Shown piece after piece: positions 40,034-48,966 of a stretch of 64,000 nt of DNA; the stretch's first letter is position 1; every line of letters starts with the position of its first letter. The notes below the pieces were generated by a model. It ran no database searches, was not told the origin of the DNA, and worked only from the letters and a program-made list of their open reading frames with translations. The position numbers and the translations under genes were made by a program. The DNA comes from Stenotrophomonas sp. ASS1 (lineage in GTDB: Bacteria > Pseudomonadota > Gammaproteobacteria > Xanthomonadales > Xanthomonadaceae): positions 1,198,001 through 1,262,000 of the forward strand of contig NZ_CP031167.1 of assembly GCF_004346925.1 (NCBI RefSeq), given 5' to 3'.

Positions 40034-42340
40034 ATGGACATCTGGAACTGGGTCGAAAAACTGCAGGGTGACCTGCGCCAGGCCGGCCAGGCGCAGAATG
40101 CGCACCTGCTGAACCGCCTCGCCGACGAGGTGAGTGAACTGCGTGTCGACCGCGTTGACGCGCTGCTGCCCGAAGCGCGAGCGCTGGGCAAGGCGCTGGA
40201 CAACCCGTGGGTCGACGTCTACGTCGGTCACTGGGCGCTGCGCAACCGCGTCGGCAACCGCGTCGAAGGCGAGAGCGCGCTGGGGGAAGCCGTGGCGCTG
40301 TTCGAGCGTGCGCATCGCGAGGACACCCTGGAATGCCCGCAGTCGATCTGCGTGACCCAGGATCTTGCCGCCTGCTACGGCAACATCGATGGCCCCGGCT
40401 GGGTGCCGGAGCGCATCGAGGTGTGCGATGAAACACTGGGCCGCATCGACCCGAGCTGGGCCTGCTTCCAGTGCCTGAGCTGCGAGAAGGCCGATGCACT
40501 GCTTGATGATGGCCGCGGCCAGGAGGCACTGGATTACCTGCAGGTGCAGTCCGACGCGATCGAGGCCTGCGGCAAGGAAGTGTTCGACAGCTTCCCGGAG
40601 ATGCAGATCAAGATCCTGCTGGGCATGGGCCGCGCCGAAGAAGCGCTGCTGCTGATCGAGAAGCGCGAGGCCGAAGTGGCCGCGTCCGGCGAGTACGAGC
40701 CGGCCAACTGCACGGTGCCGCGCCGCCTGTCCAAGGCGTGGGCGCTTGCGCAGCTGGACCGCGACGAAGAGGCCTTGCAGCAGCTGGTGCCGTGGAGCGA
40801 GCTGACGCCTACCTACTGGCGGCTGTGGGCGAACACCGCCGCAGCGCTGTGCCGGCGTGATCCCGCACGCAATACCTGGGACCTGGGTACGCGCTTCAAC
40901 ACCATCATCGAACACTTTGCCGAGGTTGGCTCGCACCGCCTGCTGATCGAAGTCGCTGCGCTGAGCCTGGAGCTGGCCCTGCAGCGTGGCGCACGCTGGG
41001 TGGCGCTGCGCCAGCTGGAACTGGCGCGTATCCATCTGGCAAAGCTGCGCCAGGACCGGGGTGCGGCTGCGCTGGTGGCCGGCCTGGCGGCACGCATCGA
41101 TGCATTGCCGGATGTGGCGCCGCTGCCGGTGCCAGCCGCTGAACTACTGGTTTGGCTGAACGAGCAGGGAGAGCAGAATCAGTCGCGCGATCCCGAACGT
41201 GAGGCGCAGTGGCTGCTGCAGGCACAGGCGCAGCTGCCAGATGACGAGGCGCTGGCCGAGATGGCTGCCTCCGCGCTGAGCGCCTGTGGGGCGCAGACGG
41301 AAGCGCGCGCATTGCTGTGGCGCTTCGTGCGCGCACACACGCAGGATGATGGCCCGGCCGCCTACACGCTGATGCGCTGGCTGACCGAGCAGGGCGACGA
41401 TGCAGGCCTGCGCCAGTTGGCTGATCTCTATCGCGGCAGCGTGCCGGTGTTCGCGCACTGGTGCGAGGTGCAGCGTGCCCGTCGCGTGTCCGACTGGCCG
41501 GCACTGGAGCAGGCCGCGCAGGCGCTGCTGGCGGCCTCGCCGGGCTCGCATGGCGCACGCGGTACGCTGGCGCGGATGTACATGGAAACCGGTCGCTTCA
41601 GCGAGGCGCAGGCCTGCTATGCGCAGCTGGTGGAGCTGCTGGAAGAACCCAACGCCGCGCATTGGGACCACATGAGCGCGGCCAGTGCGGCGCGCGACTG
41701 GGACGCAGTGCGCCGCTCGGCGGCAGCGATCGGCATGGAGCTGTCCAGCCAGGACGGCGTGGTCGAGGAGCCGTGGGGCTGGGTGATCATCCGCAGCGAA
41801 GAGCATGGCGAGCCGATGGAGTATTACGCGCGCCGCAGCGGCCCGGTCACCGCGCGCATCGTCGAGAACGCACCGGCCAACCGCGCCCAGCAGGTCGGCG
41901 ACTGGGTGGTGTTCGATGCTGCGCTGGTGCACCCGGCGCCGGAGGAGGAGGAAGCGCGCGAGCATTTCATCCCGACCTATGCGCAGGTGCATGTGCTGGA
42001 GCGCGGCGGCTTTGCCCGCAGCTGGCTGATCGACGGCGCGCACCCGGGTGAAGACGCGTGGAATGCCTTTGTCGCAGCGGCCGAGGCGCAGGGCTGGCAG
42101 GTGTGGTCGCACAGCCGCCCGGACTACACCGTAACCGATCCGGACGAGGAGGAGGGCACGCTGCCGGGCCTGCTGTTCACCGTCGCCCAGCCGCAGGACC
42201 ATGCACCGCTGGCGCTGCACCGCTTCCTGCAGCAGGAAACCGCGAAGTGGCAGCATCCGCATTGCTGGCTGCGGCTGGCCGAAGCCTGCGACCAGGATCG
42301 CCAGCCGCACCTGGACGTGATCGAGCGTTACGGCTTGTAA
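40034..42340 (+). CDS. Large TPR-type protein, partner of the HSP90-like gene
   Basis: 768-residue soluble protein. The N-terminal 560 residues are helical, with repeated TPR-like pairs such as EALDYLQVQSDAI, EEALLLIEKREAEV and FSEAQACYAQLVELLEEP. The last 200 residues form a separate domain with WGWVIIRSEEHGEPMEYYA, VGDWVVFDAALVHPAP and a DPDEEEGTLPGLLF segment, not recognised. No signal peptide. GGAG lies before the ATG. Cotranscription with the HSP90-like gene suggests a client adaptor or substrate, by analogy with TPR cochaperones; this is inference. Confidence 0.8.
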   Translation: MDIWNWVEKLQGDLRQAGQAQNAHLLNRLADEVSELRVDRVDALLPEARALGKALDNPWVDVYVGHWALRNRVGNRVEGESALGEAVALFERAHREDTLECPQSICVTQDLAACYGNIDGPGWVPERIEVCDETLGRIDPSWACFQCLSCEKADALLDDGRGQEALDYLQVQSDAIEACGKEVFDSFPEMQIKILLGMGRAEEALLLIEKREAEVAASGEYEPANCTVPRRLSKAWALAQLDRDEEALQQLVPWSELTPTYWRLWANTAAALCRRDPARNTWDLGTRFNTIIEHFAEVGSHRLLIEVAALSLELALQRGARWVALRQLELARIHLAKLRQDRGAAALVAGLAARIDALPDVAPLPVPAAELLVWLNEQGEQNQSRDPEREAQWLLQAQAQLPDDEALAEMAASALSACGAQTEARALLWRFVRAHTQDDGPAAYTLMRWLTEQGDDAGLRQLADLYRGSVPVFAHWCEVQRARRVSDWPALEQAAQALLAASPGSHGARGTLARMYMETGRFSEAQACYAQLVELLEEPNAAHWDHMSAASAARDWDAVRRSAAAIGMELSSQDGVVEEPWGWVIIRSEEHGEPMEYYARRSGPVTARIVENAPANRAQQVGDWVVFDAALVHPAPEEEEAREHFIPTYAQVHVLERGGFARSWLIDGAHPGEDAWNAFVAAAEAQGWQVWSHSRPDYTVTDPDEEEGTLPGLLFTVAQPQDHAPLALHRFLQQETAKWQHPHCWLRLAEACDQDRQPHLDVIERYGL

Positions 42341-42352
42341 GCCTGGTATCGG

Positions 42353-42417
42353 GTAGTGCCGGCCGCTGGCCGGCAGCGCCGGGATATCCTGTGTTGCCGG
42401 CCAGCGGCCGGCACTAC
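42353..42417. repeat. SMAG repeat dimer
   Basis: GTAGTGCCGGCCGCTGGCCGGC and TTGCCGGCCAGCGGCCGGCACTAC face each other over about 20 bases, in the gap between the TPR gene and the next gene. The AAGGAG of the next gene starts four bases after the CTAC end. Confidence 0.9.
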
Positions 42418-42432
42418 CTCAAGGAGAAATAC

Positions 42433-42897
42433 ATGCGAAAGACAGGGATGTTCATGATCGCCGGGCTGCTGCTGGCCCCCGCCGTGCAGGCCGCATCGGC
42501 CTGCCAGGAACCAGTGGCTGTCGCCCGTGCCTTCTACGAGGCAACCACCGGCAATGGCGATCTGCTGGAACCGCCGCTGGCGCTGGTCAGCCCGGCCTTC
42601 GGCAAGGCCCTGCGTGGCGAGCGCGCCTGCCAGACGCGCGAGGAAGGCATCTGCACCATCGATTCCGATCCGTGGCTGGATGCGCAGGATGGCGACATCG
42701 AAACCCCGGTGCGTTACAGCTGGAAAGAGGCGTCGGCCACCGCCGGCCAGGTCGAGATGCGCTATTCGGTATGGAAGAAGGCCTACGTGACCCGTCTGCC
42801 GATGATGCGCCAGGGCCAAGGCTGCTGGCAGGTGGATGACATCATCACCAACAGCGGTCGCTCGGTACGGAAGATCCTGGCCCAGCCGCTGCCTTGA
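42433..42897 (+). CDS. Exported hypothetical protein, 154 aa
   Basis: Secreted protein with a signal peptide (residues 1-20, MFMIAGLLLAPAVQAASA) and six cysteines overall, four of them in the mature middle and end (AC, EGIC, GCW). PVAVARAFYEATTG near the start and CWQVDDIITNSGRSVRKIL at the end recall DUF3828-like periplasmic proteins; the fit is loose. AAGGAG precedes the ATG at a good distance. The following gap has another SMAG-like repeat (42932-42983). Function unknown. Confidence 0.78.
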   Translation: MRKTGMFMIAGLLLAPAVQAASACQEPVAVARAFYEATTGNGDLLEPPLALVSPAFGKALRGERACQTREEGICTIDSDPWLDAQDGDIETPVRYSWKEASATAGQVEMRYSVWKKAYVTRLPMMRQGQGCWQVDDIITNSGRSVRKILAQPLP

Positions 42898-42931
42898 CCG
42901 TCTGCGGCATACACGCAGGGTGCGGTCCTGT

Positions 42932-42983
42932 TGCCGGCCAGCGGCCGGCACTACCGGGGTGGGTGCCGACCGTTGGCCGGCAC
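42932..42983. repeat. SMAG-like repeat pair
   Basis: TTGCCGGCCAGCGGCCGGCACTAC followed by a degenerate GTGCCGACCGTTGGCCGGCAC. It lies between the converging 3' ends of the exported-protein gene and ypjD, and may serve as a terminator for both. Confidence 0.8.
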
Positions 42984-42987
42984 ACCG

Positions 42988-43782
42988 CTATCGCGAATGC
43001 CCGAACACCAGTTCGATCGCGAACTGGCTGCCGAAGAAGGCCAGCAGCAGCAACAGCATTGCCGCCAGCGTCCAGTGCACCGCCTTCATGCCGCGCCAGC
43101 CGTAGCGGCGACGGCCGATCAGCAGCACGCCGAACACGATCCACGACAGCACGCTCAGCACGGTCTTGTGCACCAGCTTCTGCGCCAGCAGGTCGTCGAC
43201 GAACAGCACGCCGGTGACCAGGGTCAGGGTCAGCAGCGCGAAGCCGACGGTGATCACCCGGAACAGCAGCGATTCCAGATCCGCCAGCGGCGGCAGGGCG
43301 CGCAGCCACGGCCGGAACTCGCGGCGGCGCAGGGCGCGTTCCTGCAGCCACAGCATGATCGCCAGCAGCGCGGCGATGCTCAACGTCGCGTAGGCCAGCA
43401 GCGCCAGCCAGGCGTGGCTGGCCAGGCGCCAGCCCAGCACCTTGCTCGGTTCATGGCCGTAGCCGTGGTAGGCCAGCAGCAGTACCGCGGCCAACGGGAA
43501 CACCACCACGCCCAGTGCCGACATGCGCCCGCGCGCGCCGACCAGCGAGGTCAGCCAGGCCATGCCCAGGCCGACCAGCGACAGCGCGGCGAAGAAGTGC
43601 ATGTCCGGCCCGCCGTTGGTGCGCATCGCCACCATCACGTGGTAGCCGCCGTGCAGCAGCATCGCCGGCAGGGCGGGCCACAGCCAGGCGGGGGAGCCGG
43701 TGCTTCCATCGCGGCCAAGCGCACGCACCAGCAGGGCGCTGGCGGCCAGGTAGAGCAGGGCGGCGATGAGAACGATTAACAT
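42988..43782 (-). CDS. ypjD: CcsA/HemX-like cytochrome c assembly membrane protein (YpjD family)
   Basis: 264-residue polytopic inner-membrane protein of the CcsA/YpjD family, with about eight helices. Conserved His (HGGYHVMV, YHGYGH, LVHKT) and Trp positions resemble heme-handling proteins. In E. coli ypjD is also divergent from ffh, and the same arrangement is seen here: ffh starts 122 bases upstream on the other strand. I chose ATG 43782 (MLIVLIAALLYLAAS), which begins the first helix. A heme-assembly role is by family only. Confidence 0.85.
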   Translation of the reverse strand: MLIVLIAALLYLAASALLVRALGRDGSTGSPAWLWPALPAMLLHGGYHVMVAMRTNGGPDMHFFAALSLVGLGMAWLTSLVGARGRMSALGVVVFPLAAVLLLAYHGYGHEPSKVLGWRLASHAWLALLAYATLSIAALLAIMLWLQERALRRREFRPWLRALPPLADLESLLFRVITVGFALLTLTLVTGVLFVDDLLAQKLVHKTVLSVLSWIVFGVLLIGRRRYGWRGMKAVHWTLAAMLLLLLAFFGSQFAIELVFGHSR

Positions 43783-43904
43783 CGTTGCAGTTTCGCATAC
43801 CCCTGCGGTGGTGGCGACGGCCCTGTGGTCGCAGTCCGGGGAGGGGAGCGGACCCGTTATACTGTCTGCCTTATTGTCCCCCGCTTTCAGACAGGTTGCG
43901 CCGC

Positions 43905-45281
43905 ATGTTCGAGTCACTGACCCAGCGCCTTTCCGGCACCATCGAGCGCCTGCGTGGCCGCGGCCGCCTGACCGAGGAGAACATCCGCGAGGCCACCCGT
44001 GAGGTCCGCATCGCGCTGCTCGAAGCCGACGTTGCGCTGCCGGTGGTGCAGGCCCTGATCGAGCGCATCAAGGTGCGCGCGGTCGGCCAGGAAGTGCTGA
44101 AGTCGCTGACCCCGGGCCAGGCGCTGATCAAGGTTGTTCGCGACGAGCTGACCGCGGTGATGGGCGCCGAAGCCAGCGACCTGAACCTCAATGTGCCCGC
44201 TCCGGCCATCATCCTGATGGCGGGCCTGCAGGGCGCCGGCAAGACCACCACGGTGGGCAAGCTGGCCAAGCACCTGAAGGAAAAGCGCAAGAAGAAGGTG
44301 ATGGTGGTCTCGGCCGACGTCTACCGTCCGGCCGCGATCGAGCAGCTGAAGACCCTGGCCGAGCAGGTCGGCGTGCTGTTCTTCCCGTCCAGCGCCGACC
44401 AGAAGCCGGAAGCCATCGTCCGCGCCGCCATCGACGACGCACGCAAGTCGTTCGTCGACGTGCTGCTGGTCGATACCGCCGGCCGCCTGGCCATCGACGA
44501 AGCAATGATGGCCGAGATCAAGGCCCTGCATGCGGCGGTGAATCCGGCCGAAACCCTGTTCGTGGTCGACGCCATGACCGGCCAGGACGCGGCCAACACC
44601 GCCAAGGCCTTCGGCGACGCCCTGCCGCTGACCGGCGTGGTGCTGACCAAGACCGACGGTGACGCCCGTGGCGGTGCCGCGCTGAGCGTGCGCTACATCA
44701 CCGGCAAGCCGATCAAGTTCGTCGGTGTCAGCGAGAAGCCGGAAGGCCTGGACGTATTCCACCCGGACCGTATCGCCAGCCGCATCCTCGACATGGGCGA
44801 CGTGCTGTCGCTGGTCGAGCAGGTCGAGCAGCAGGTCGACAAGGACAAGGCCGCCAAGCTGGCCGAGAAGGTCGCCAAGGGCAAGAAGTTCGACCTGAAC
44901 GACATGCGTGACCAGCTGGAGCAGATGCAGAACATGGGCGGCATCGGCGGCCTGATGGACAAGCTGCCGGGCCTGGGCAACATCCCCGACCATCTGAAGC
45001 AGCAGGTCAGCCAGGGCAAGGAAGTGCCGCGCATGATCGCCATCATCAGCTCGATGACCAAGAAGGAACGGCGCAACCCGAACCTGCTCAACGGCTCGCG
45101 CCGCGCGCGCATCGCCAAGGGCTCGGGCGTGACCCCCGCCGACGTCAACAAGCTGATGAAGCAGTACATGCAGATGGAAAAGATGATGAGCAAGATGGCC
45201 GGCGGCGGCATGAAGGGCATGTTGCGCAGCATGAAGGGCATGATGGGCGCCATGGGCGGCCGCGGCATGCCGTTCCGTTGA
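43905..45281 (+). CDS. ffh: Signal recognition particle protein Ffh
   Basis: 458-residue SRP GTPase for cotranslational targeting to the membrane. The N domain ([18 protein letters not shown]) is followed by the G domain with P-loop [28 protein letters not shown] and [10 protein letters not shown]. The C-terminal M domain is Met-rich ([23 protein letters not shown]) and binds 4.5S RNA and signal peptides. A TATACT at 43858-43863 may be its -10. A canonical terminator appears only at 45399-45424, inside the next coding region. Confidence 0.97.
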   Translation: MFESLTQRLSGTIERLRGRGRLTEENIREATREVRIALLEADVALPVVQALIERIKVRAVGQEVLKSLTPGQALIKVVRDELTAVMGAEASDLNLNVPAPAIILMAGLQGAGKTTTVGKLAKHLKEKRKKKVMVVSADVYRPAAIEQLKTLAEQVGVLFFPSSADQKPEAIVRAAIDDARKSFVDVLLVDTAGRLAIDEAMMAEIKALHAAVNPAETLFVVDAMTGQDAANTAKAFGDALPLTGVVLTKTDGDARGGAALSVRYITGKPIKFVGVSEKPEGLDVFHPDRIASRILDMGDVLSLVEQVEQQVDKDKAAKLAEKVAKGKKFDLNDMRDQLEQMQNMGGIGGLMDKLPGLGNIPDHLKQQVSQGKEVPRMIAIISSMTKKERRNPNLLNGSRRARIAKGSGVTPADVNKLMKQYMQMEKMMSKMAGGGMKGMLRSMKGMMGAMGGRGMPFR

Positions 45282-45372
45282 TGTAGCGACGGGGCCGGCG
45301 CGCATTGCGACGCGGCCCCGGTCACAACGACTGGCGTATGCTGGATGGCGACTTCTCCAACAGGTATGTCGC

Positions 45373-46449
45373 GTGAATGCATCGCCGATTCTTGAACGCG
45401 CCGACACCTTCTGTCGGCGTTTTTCATTGCAGCTTCCGATCCTGCTGGCACCGATGGCCGGTGCCTGCCCGGTGCCGCTGTCGGCCGTGCTGGCCAACGC
45501 CGGCAGCATGGGGGCGATGGGCGCAGTGCTGTCGTCATCGGCCGATATCGGCCACTGGATGGCTGACTTCCGCGCTGCCTCGACGGGCCCCGCACAGGTG
45601 AACCTGTGGGTGCCGGACCCGGCACCGACCCGTGATGTCGCCGCTGAAGCCGCCAGCCGCGCCTTCCTCGCGCAGTGGGGTCCGGACGTGCCGGCCAGCG
45701 CCGCCGATGCCACGCCCGCCGACTTCGAAGAACAGTTCGCCGCACTGCTGGCGGCGCGCCCGGCGGTGGCCTCGACCATCATGGGCGTGCTGCTGCCGCG
45801 CCACGTACAGCAGTTGAAGGATGCCGGCATTGCCTGGATCGCCTGTGCGACCACCTTGTCCGAAGCGCGTGCGGCACAGGACGCCGGTGCCGACGCGGTG
45901 GTCGCACAGGGCGTGGAAGCCGGTGGCCATCGCGGCGCGTTCGATCCGGCGATGGCCGAGCGTCAGTTGGTCGGCCTGTTTGCGTTGTTGCCGCGCCTGG
46001 CCGATCACCTGCAGATTCCGGTGATCGCCGCCGGTGGCATCGCCGACGGCCGTGGCATTGCTGCCGCACTCACCTTGGGGGCCAGCGCCGTGCAGATCGG
46101 CACTGCCTTCCTGCGCACGCCCGAAGCGGCGATCGCTTCAGCGTGGGCCGATGGATTGGCGGCCAGCGAACCGGAAGATACCTGGCCGACCCGCGCCTTC
46201 AGTGGCCGCCTGGGGCGTGGCCTGGCGACACCCTATGTGCGCGCCGCCGCTGCGGAAGGCGCACCGGCGCCACGCCCGTACCCGGTGCAGCGCGGCCTGA
46301 CCGCGCCGATGCGCAGGCAGGCCGTGCAGGAAAATCGTCTTGCAGCGATGCAGGCCTGGGCCGGGCAGTCGGCGTGGATGGCCCCGGCACAGCCGGCCGC
46401 CGACGTGTTGCGCGGGATGTGGGAACAGGCGCAGGCGCTGCTGCGATGA
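45373..46449 (+). CDS. Nitronate monooxygenase family flavoprotein
   Basis: 358-residue FMN-dependent enzyme of the 2-nitropropane dioxygenase/NMO family. [16 protein letters not shown] near residue 20 and [12 protein letters not shown] near residue 185 (catalytic His) are diagnostic, as is [20 protein letters not shown] chose GTG 45373. A strong terminator hairpin lies over codons 9-17 of this frame, yet the encoded residues ([11 protein letters not shown]) match the usual NMO N-terminus, so the overlap is probably real. The stop overlaps the aminotransferase ATG by four bases. Confidence 0.9.
   Translation: MNASPILERADTFCRRFSLQLPILLAPMAGACPVPLSAVLANAGSMGAMGAVLSSSADIGHWMADFRAASTGPAQVNLWVPDPAPTRDVAAEAASRAFLAQWGPDVPASAADATPADFEEQFAALLAARPAVASTIMGVLLPRHVQQLKDAGIAWIACATTLSEARAAQDAGADAVVAQGVEAGGHRGAFDPAMAERQLVGLFALLPRLADHLQIPVIAAGGIADGRGIAAALTLGASAVQIGTAFLRTPEAAIASAWADGLAASEPEDTWPTRAFSGRLGRGLATPYVRAAAAEGAPAPRPYPVQRGLTAPMRRQAVQENRLAAMQAWAGQSAWMAPAQPAADVLRGMWEQAQALLR
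45399..45424 (+). terminator. Intrinsic terminator overlapping the start of the NMO gene
   Basis: CGCCGACA-CCTTC-TGTCGGCG followed by TTTTT: a perfect eight-base stem and poly-U, about 120 bases after the ffh stop. It lies inside the first 18 codons of the following gene and may end ffh transcripts or attenuate that gene. Confidence 0.75.
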
Positions 46450-47228
46450 CCGTGACCTGCAACGGCCAACCGGCGCAGGTGGAGGATCTGCTGCCTGCAC
46501 TGGTCAACTATGGCCACTTCACCTCGCTGCAGGTGCGCGGTCACGCCGTGCAGGGACTGGACCTGCATCTGGCGCGGCTGTCGCAGGCCACGCGCGAACT
46601 GTTCGGCAGCGAACTGGACGCGGCGCAGGTGCAGGGCTGGATGGCGCAGGCGCTGCAGCAGGCCGGCCTGGCCGATGCCTCGCTGCGGGTGACGGTGTAC
46701 TCGCGCCGCTTCGATTTCCGCAATCCGCTGGCGGCCGTACCGGTGGACGTGCTGGTGGCGGTGTCCGCGCCGGTGACGCTGACCGCCTCCAAGCGCGTTC
46801 GCAGCGTGACCTGGCAGCGTGAACTGCCGCAGATCAAGCATGTCGGCACCTTCGGCCTGTTTGCCGAACGCCGTGCTGCGATGGCGGAAGGATTTGACGA
46901 TGTGCTGTTCGTGACCGCCGATGGCGAGGTGAGTGAAGGCAGCACCTGGAACCTGGCCGTGCACGATGGTGACCGGCTGCTCTGGCCTCAGGCGTCGGCC
47001 CTGCGCGGGACCGCCGAAGCGCTGCTGAAGCAGCATTGGCCGGGGGCGCAGGCCACGCAGCCGTTGCGGCTGGCGGACCTGATCGGTATGAACGCCGCTT
47101 TTGCCTGCAACGCCAGCGGCCTGTGGGCGCTGGAGGCCATTGACGGGCATGTCCTGCCCGGCTCGCAGGCCTTGGCTGAACAGGGAAGGGCGGTGCTTGC
47201 GAGTGTGCCGTGGCAGCCGCTTTCCTGA
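46446..47228 (+). CDS. Class IV PLP aminotransferase (PabC-like)
   Basis: 260-residue aminotransferase/4-amino-4-deoxychorismate lyase-type protein. The PLP lysine is in [10 protein letters not shown] near residue 128. [11 protein letters not shown] and [11 protein letters not shown] match the C-terminal cofactor-binding signature. Length is right for PabC-type enzymes, but it could equally be a branched-chain or D-amino-acid aminotransferase. It is translationally coupled to the NMO gene (ATGA overlap). Substrate not determined from sequence. Confidence 0.85.
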   Translation: MTVTCNGQPAQVEDLLPALVNYGHFTSLQVRGHAVQGLDLHLARLSQATRELFGSELDAAQVQGWMAQALQQAGLADASLRVTVYSRRFDFRNPLAAVPVDVLVAVSAPVTLTASKRVRSVTWQRELPQIKHVGTFGLFAERRAAMAEGFDDVLFVTADGEVSEGSTWNLAVHDGDRLLWPQASALRGTAEALLKQHWPGAQATQPLRLADLIGMNAAFACNASGLWALEAIDGHVLPGSQALAEQGRAVLASVPWQPLS

Positions 47229-47239
47229 ACGGGGCGCGC

Positions 47240-47316
47240 GGGTTACCGGTCGCTGGGCATGACCCGGCGTTACCGTGGCAAGCCGTAATCGGTAGCGCCG
47301 GGCCATGCCCGGCGGA
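47240..47316. repeat. SMAG-variant repeats (GTAGCGCCGGGCCATGCCCGGCG)
   Basis: A degenerate copy (GTTACC...CTGGGCATGACCCGGCGTTACC) is followed by a clean GTAG-CGCCGGGC-CAT-GCCCGGCG palindrome at 47292-47315. They fill the spacer between the aminotransferase and the SUFU-domain gene. Confidence 0.8.
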
Positions 47317-47357
47317 TGCCTCCGCAGCGCAGAACCCCTCAGGAGATCCAATCAGTC

Positions 47358-47960
47358 ATGGGCACGGTCACCGAGCAGCATCGTGCGGTAGCGATGCACG
47401 CAATCAAGATCATGGGCGGTGAGGGACGGCCCAAGGTCCAGGCCTTTCACGATGATCATCGCCAGCGTTCGGTCGATATCCTCACGACGTTCAGCTCTCC
47501 GGAAGCAGGGCTGAAGTCCATCGCGTCCATCGGGCTGTCGGACTTTGTCTTACGTCGTGCGGAGGGGCACGAACTGGAAACGCGCGTCGAACTGTGTGCG
47601 TGTGCAGAACAGGACGCGCTGCATTGGGACAACGTCGTCGCCTCGACGGCCTTTGCAATCATGCGCGATCGCGCAGCGGTGCAACCCGGAAGTGTGATTC
47701 CCAACATCCTGCAGGACTACTTCCCATCGACCCGGATGCCTCACGTCTATCTGGTGCCGCCCTTCTTCTGGAATGACGCCAGGTTCCCGGGACTGCAGTT
47801 CCCGCCGGTGGCGATCAACTGGCTGCAGTGCATCGCCATCCACGAATCCGAGCGGCAACTTGTCGAGCGGATTGGCAGTGATGCATTTGATGACCTGTTG
47901 CAGCAGCAGGAGATGGACGTGCTGGGCATGCATCGGGCGCCTGTCACTGGAGCACTCTGA
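47358..47960 (+). CDS. Suppressor-of-fused (SUFU) domain protein, YqcF-like
   Basis: 200-residue protein matching the bacterial SUFU domain seen in YqcF, the immunity protein of an LXG toxin. Pattern: RSVDILTTFSSPEAG, SIASIGLSDF, ETRVELCAC, then VIPNILQDYFPSTRMPHVYLVPP and a C-terminal WLQCIAIHESERQ...MDVLGMHR. ATG 47358 follows AGGAG. Base composition is slightly lower in GC than the flanks. No toxin gene is adjacent, so it is an orphan immunity-like gene or has another role. Confidence 0.85.
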   Translation: MGTVTEQHRAVAMHAIKIMGGEGRPKVQAFHDDHRQRSVDILTTFSSPEAGLKSIASIGLSDFVLRRAEGHELETRVELCACAEQDALHWDNVVASTAFAIMRDRAAVQPGSVIPNILQDYFPSTRMPHVYLVPPFFWNDARFPGLQFPPVAINWLQCIAIHESERQLVERIGSDAFDDLLQQQEMDVLGMHRAPVTGAL

Positions 47961-48020
47961 CGCTATTGCCCTGGGGCGTCGGCGGGGGCGGTCGGAGATT
48001 GATCACGTTGCTGAACGAAA

Positions 48021-48047
48021 GCCGCCGGGCATGGCCCGGCGCTGCCG
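48021..48047. repeat. Degenerate SMAG-variant palindrome
   Basis: GCCGCCGGGC-ATG-GCCCGGCGCTGCC, the same core as the repeat at 47292 but with GCAG in place of GTAG. It is the only structure between the SUFU gene and the rpsP promoter and could end transcription there. Confidence 0.65.
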
Positions 48048-48069
48048 TGAAGGCGGATTCACCCCGGGG

Positions 48070-48098
48070 TTGGCTCGGCCGGGCTCTGTCGCTATAAT
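48070..48098 (+). promoter_or_regulatory. Sigma-70 promoter of rpsP-rimM-trmD
   Basis: TTGGCT at 48070-48075 and consensus TATAAT at 48093-48098, 17 bases apart. The GC-rich CGCCCGC discriminator is typical of ribosomal promoters. About 48 bases before the rpsP ATG. Confidence 0.75.
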
Positions 48099-48146
48099 CG
48101 CCCGCTTACCTCGCCATCCTGGCGACTGGGCAATAGGAAAAACACC

Positions 48147-48407
48147 ATGGTCAAGATTCGACTGACCCGCGGCGGCGCCAAGAAGCGTCCGTTCTACCAC
48201 ATCATCGTCACCGACGTGCGCAGCGCGCGCGACGGCCGCAACATCGAGCGCGTTGGCTTCTACAACCCGGTCGCCCAGGGCGCCGAGAAGCGCATCGAGC
48301 TGGACCTGGCCCGCGTTGACCATTGGGTCAAGAACGGCGCCCAGCCGACCGACAAGGTCCGCAACCTGATCAAGGAAGCGACCAAGTCCCAGGCCGCTGC
48401 GGCCTGA
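48147..48407 (+). CDS. rpsP: 30S ribosomal protein S16
   Basis: 86-residue S16 of the small ribosomal subunit, beginning [19 protein letters not shown], with the diagnostic [16 protein letters not shown] block. AGGAAA precedes the ATG. It heads the conserved rpsP-rimM-trmD-rplS operon; a strong promoter lies upstream and a hairpin separates it from rimM. Confidence 0.98.
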   Translation: MVKIRLTRGGAKKRPFYHIIVTDVRSARDGRNIERVGFYNPVAQGAEKRIELDLARVDHWVKNGAQPTDKVRNLIKEATKSQAAAA

Positions 48408-48414
48408 TCCTGAC

Positions 48415-48436
48415 GGGCCACGCTTCGGCGTGGCCC
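48415..48436 (+). promoter_or_regulatory. Intercistronic hairpin between rpsP and rimM
   Basis: GGGCCACGC-TTCG-GCGTGGCCC, a perfect nine-base stem with a UUCG tetraloop, then TCTTGG and no true U-run. It is more likely an mRNA-stabilising or partial attenuation structure than a full terminator. Confidence 0.7.
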
Positions 48437-48451
48437 TCTTGGTTGAAGCAG

Positions 48452-48964
48452 ATGAAAGATATCGAGCGCCGCATCCTGCTGGGCAGGGTTGTCGGCGCTT
48501 TTGGTGTGCGCGGCGAGATCAAGCTCGAGTCCTGGACCGAGCCACGTTCCGCCATTTTCCGTTACCAGCCGTGGATCGTGCGCAGCCCGTCCGGCGTGGA
48601 AACCACGATTGAAGGTGTACGCGGCCGCGACAGCGGCAAGCACCTGGTCGCCCGTTTCCCCGGCGTCGAGGACCGCGATACCGTTGAAGCGATGCACGGC
48701 ACCGAGATCTACGTGGCCCGCAGTGCGTTGCCGCCGCCGAAGCCCGATGAGTACTACTGGGTGGACCTGGAAGGCCTGGACGTGAAGACCACCGAGGGCG
48801 TTGCCCTGGGCCAGGTCTCGCACCTGTTCAGCACCGGCGCCAACGACGTGGTGGTGGTCCGTGGTGACCGCGAACGGATGATTCCGTTCGTGCAGCCGGA
48901 CTTCGTCAAGTCGGTCGACTTCGAGGCCAACCTGGTCGTGGTCGACTGGGATCCCGAGTTCTGA
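48452..48964 (+). CDS. rimM: Ribosome maturation factor RimM
   Basis: 170-residue 16S rRNA processing factor that binds S19. The N-terminal beta-barrel begins [18 protein letters not shown], and the PRC-barrel domain shows [11 protein letters not shown] and [18 protein letters not shown] 48452; its Shine-Dalgarno is weak, consistent with lower expression than rpsP. It ends two bases before the trmD GTG. Confidence 0.97.
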   Translation: MKDIERRILLGRVVGAFGVRGEIKLESWTEPRSAIFRYQPWIVRSPSGVETTIEGVRGRDSGKHLVARFPGVEDRDTVEAMHGTEIYVARSALPPPKPDEYYWVDLEGLDVKTTEGVALGQVSHLFSTGANDVVVVRGDRERMIPFVQPDFVKSVDFEANLVVVDWDPEF

Positions 48965-48966
48965 CT

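Noticed and set aside
45375..45420. Moving the start of the NMO gene downstream of the terminator hairpin
   Set aside because: The encoded residues before and within the hairpin match the usual N-terminus of the family, and no good start follows before the conserved APMAG motif.
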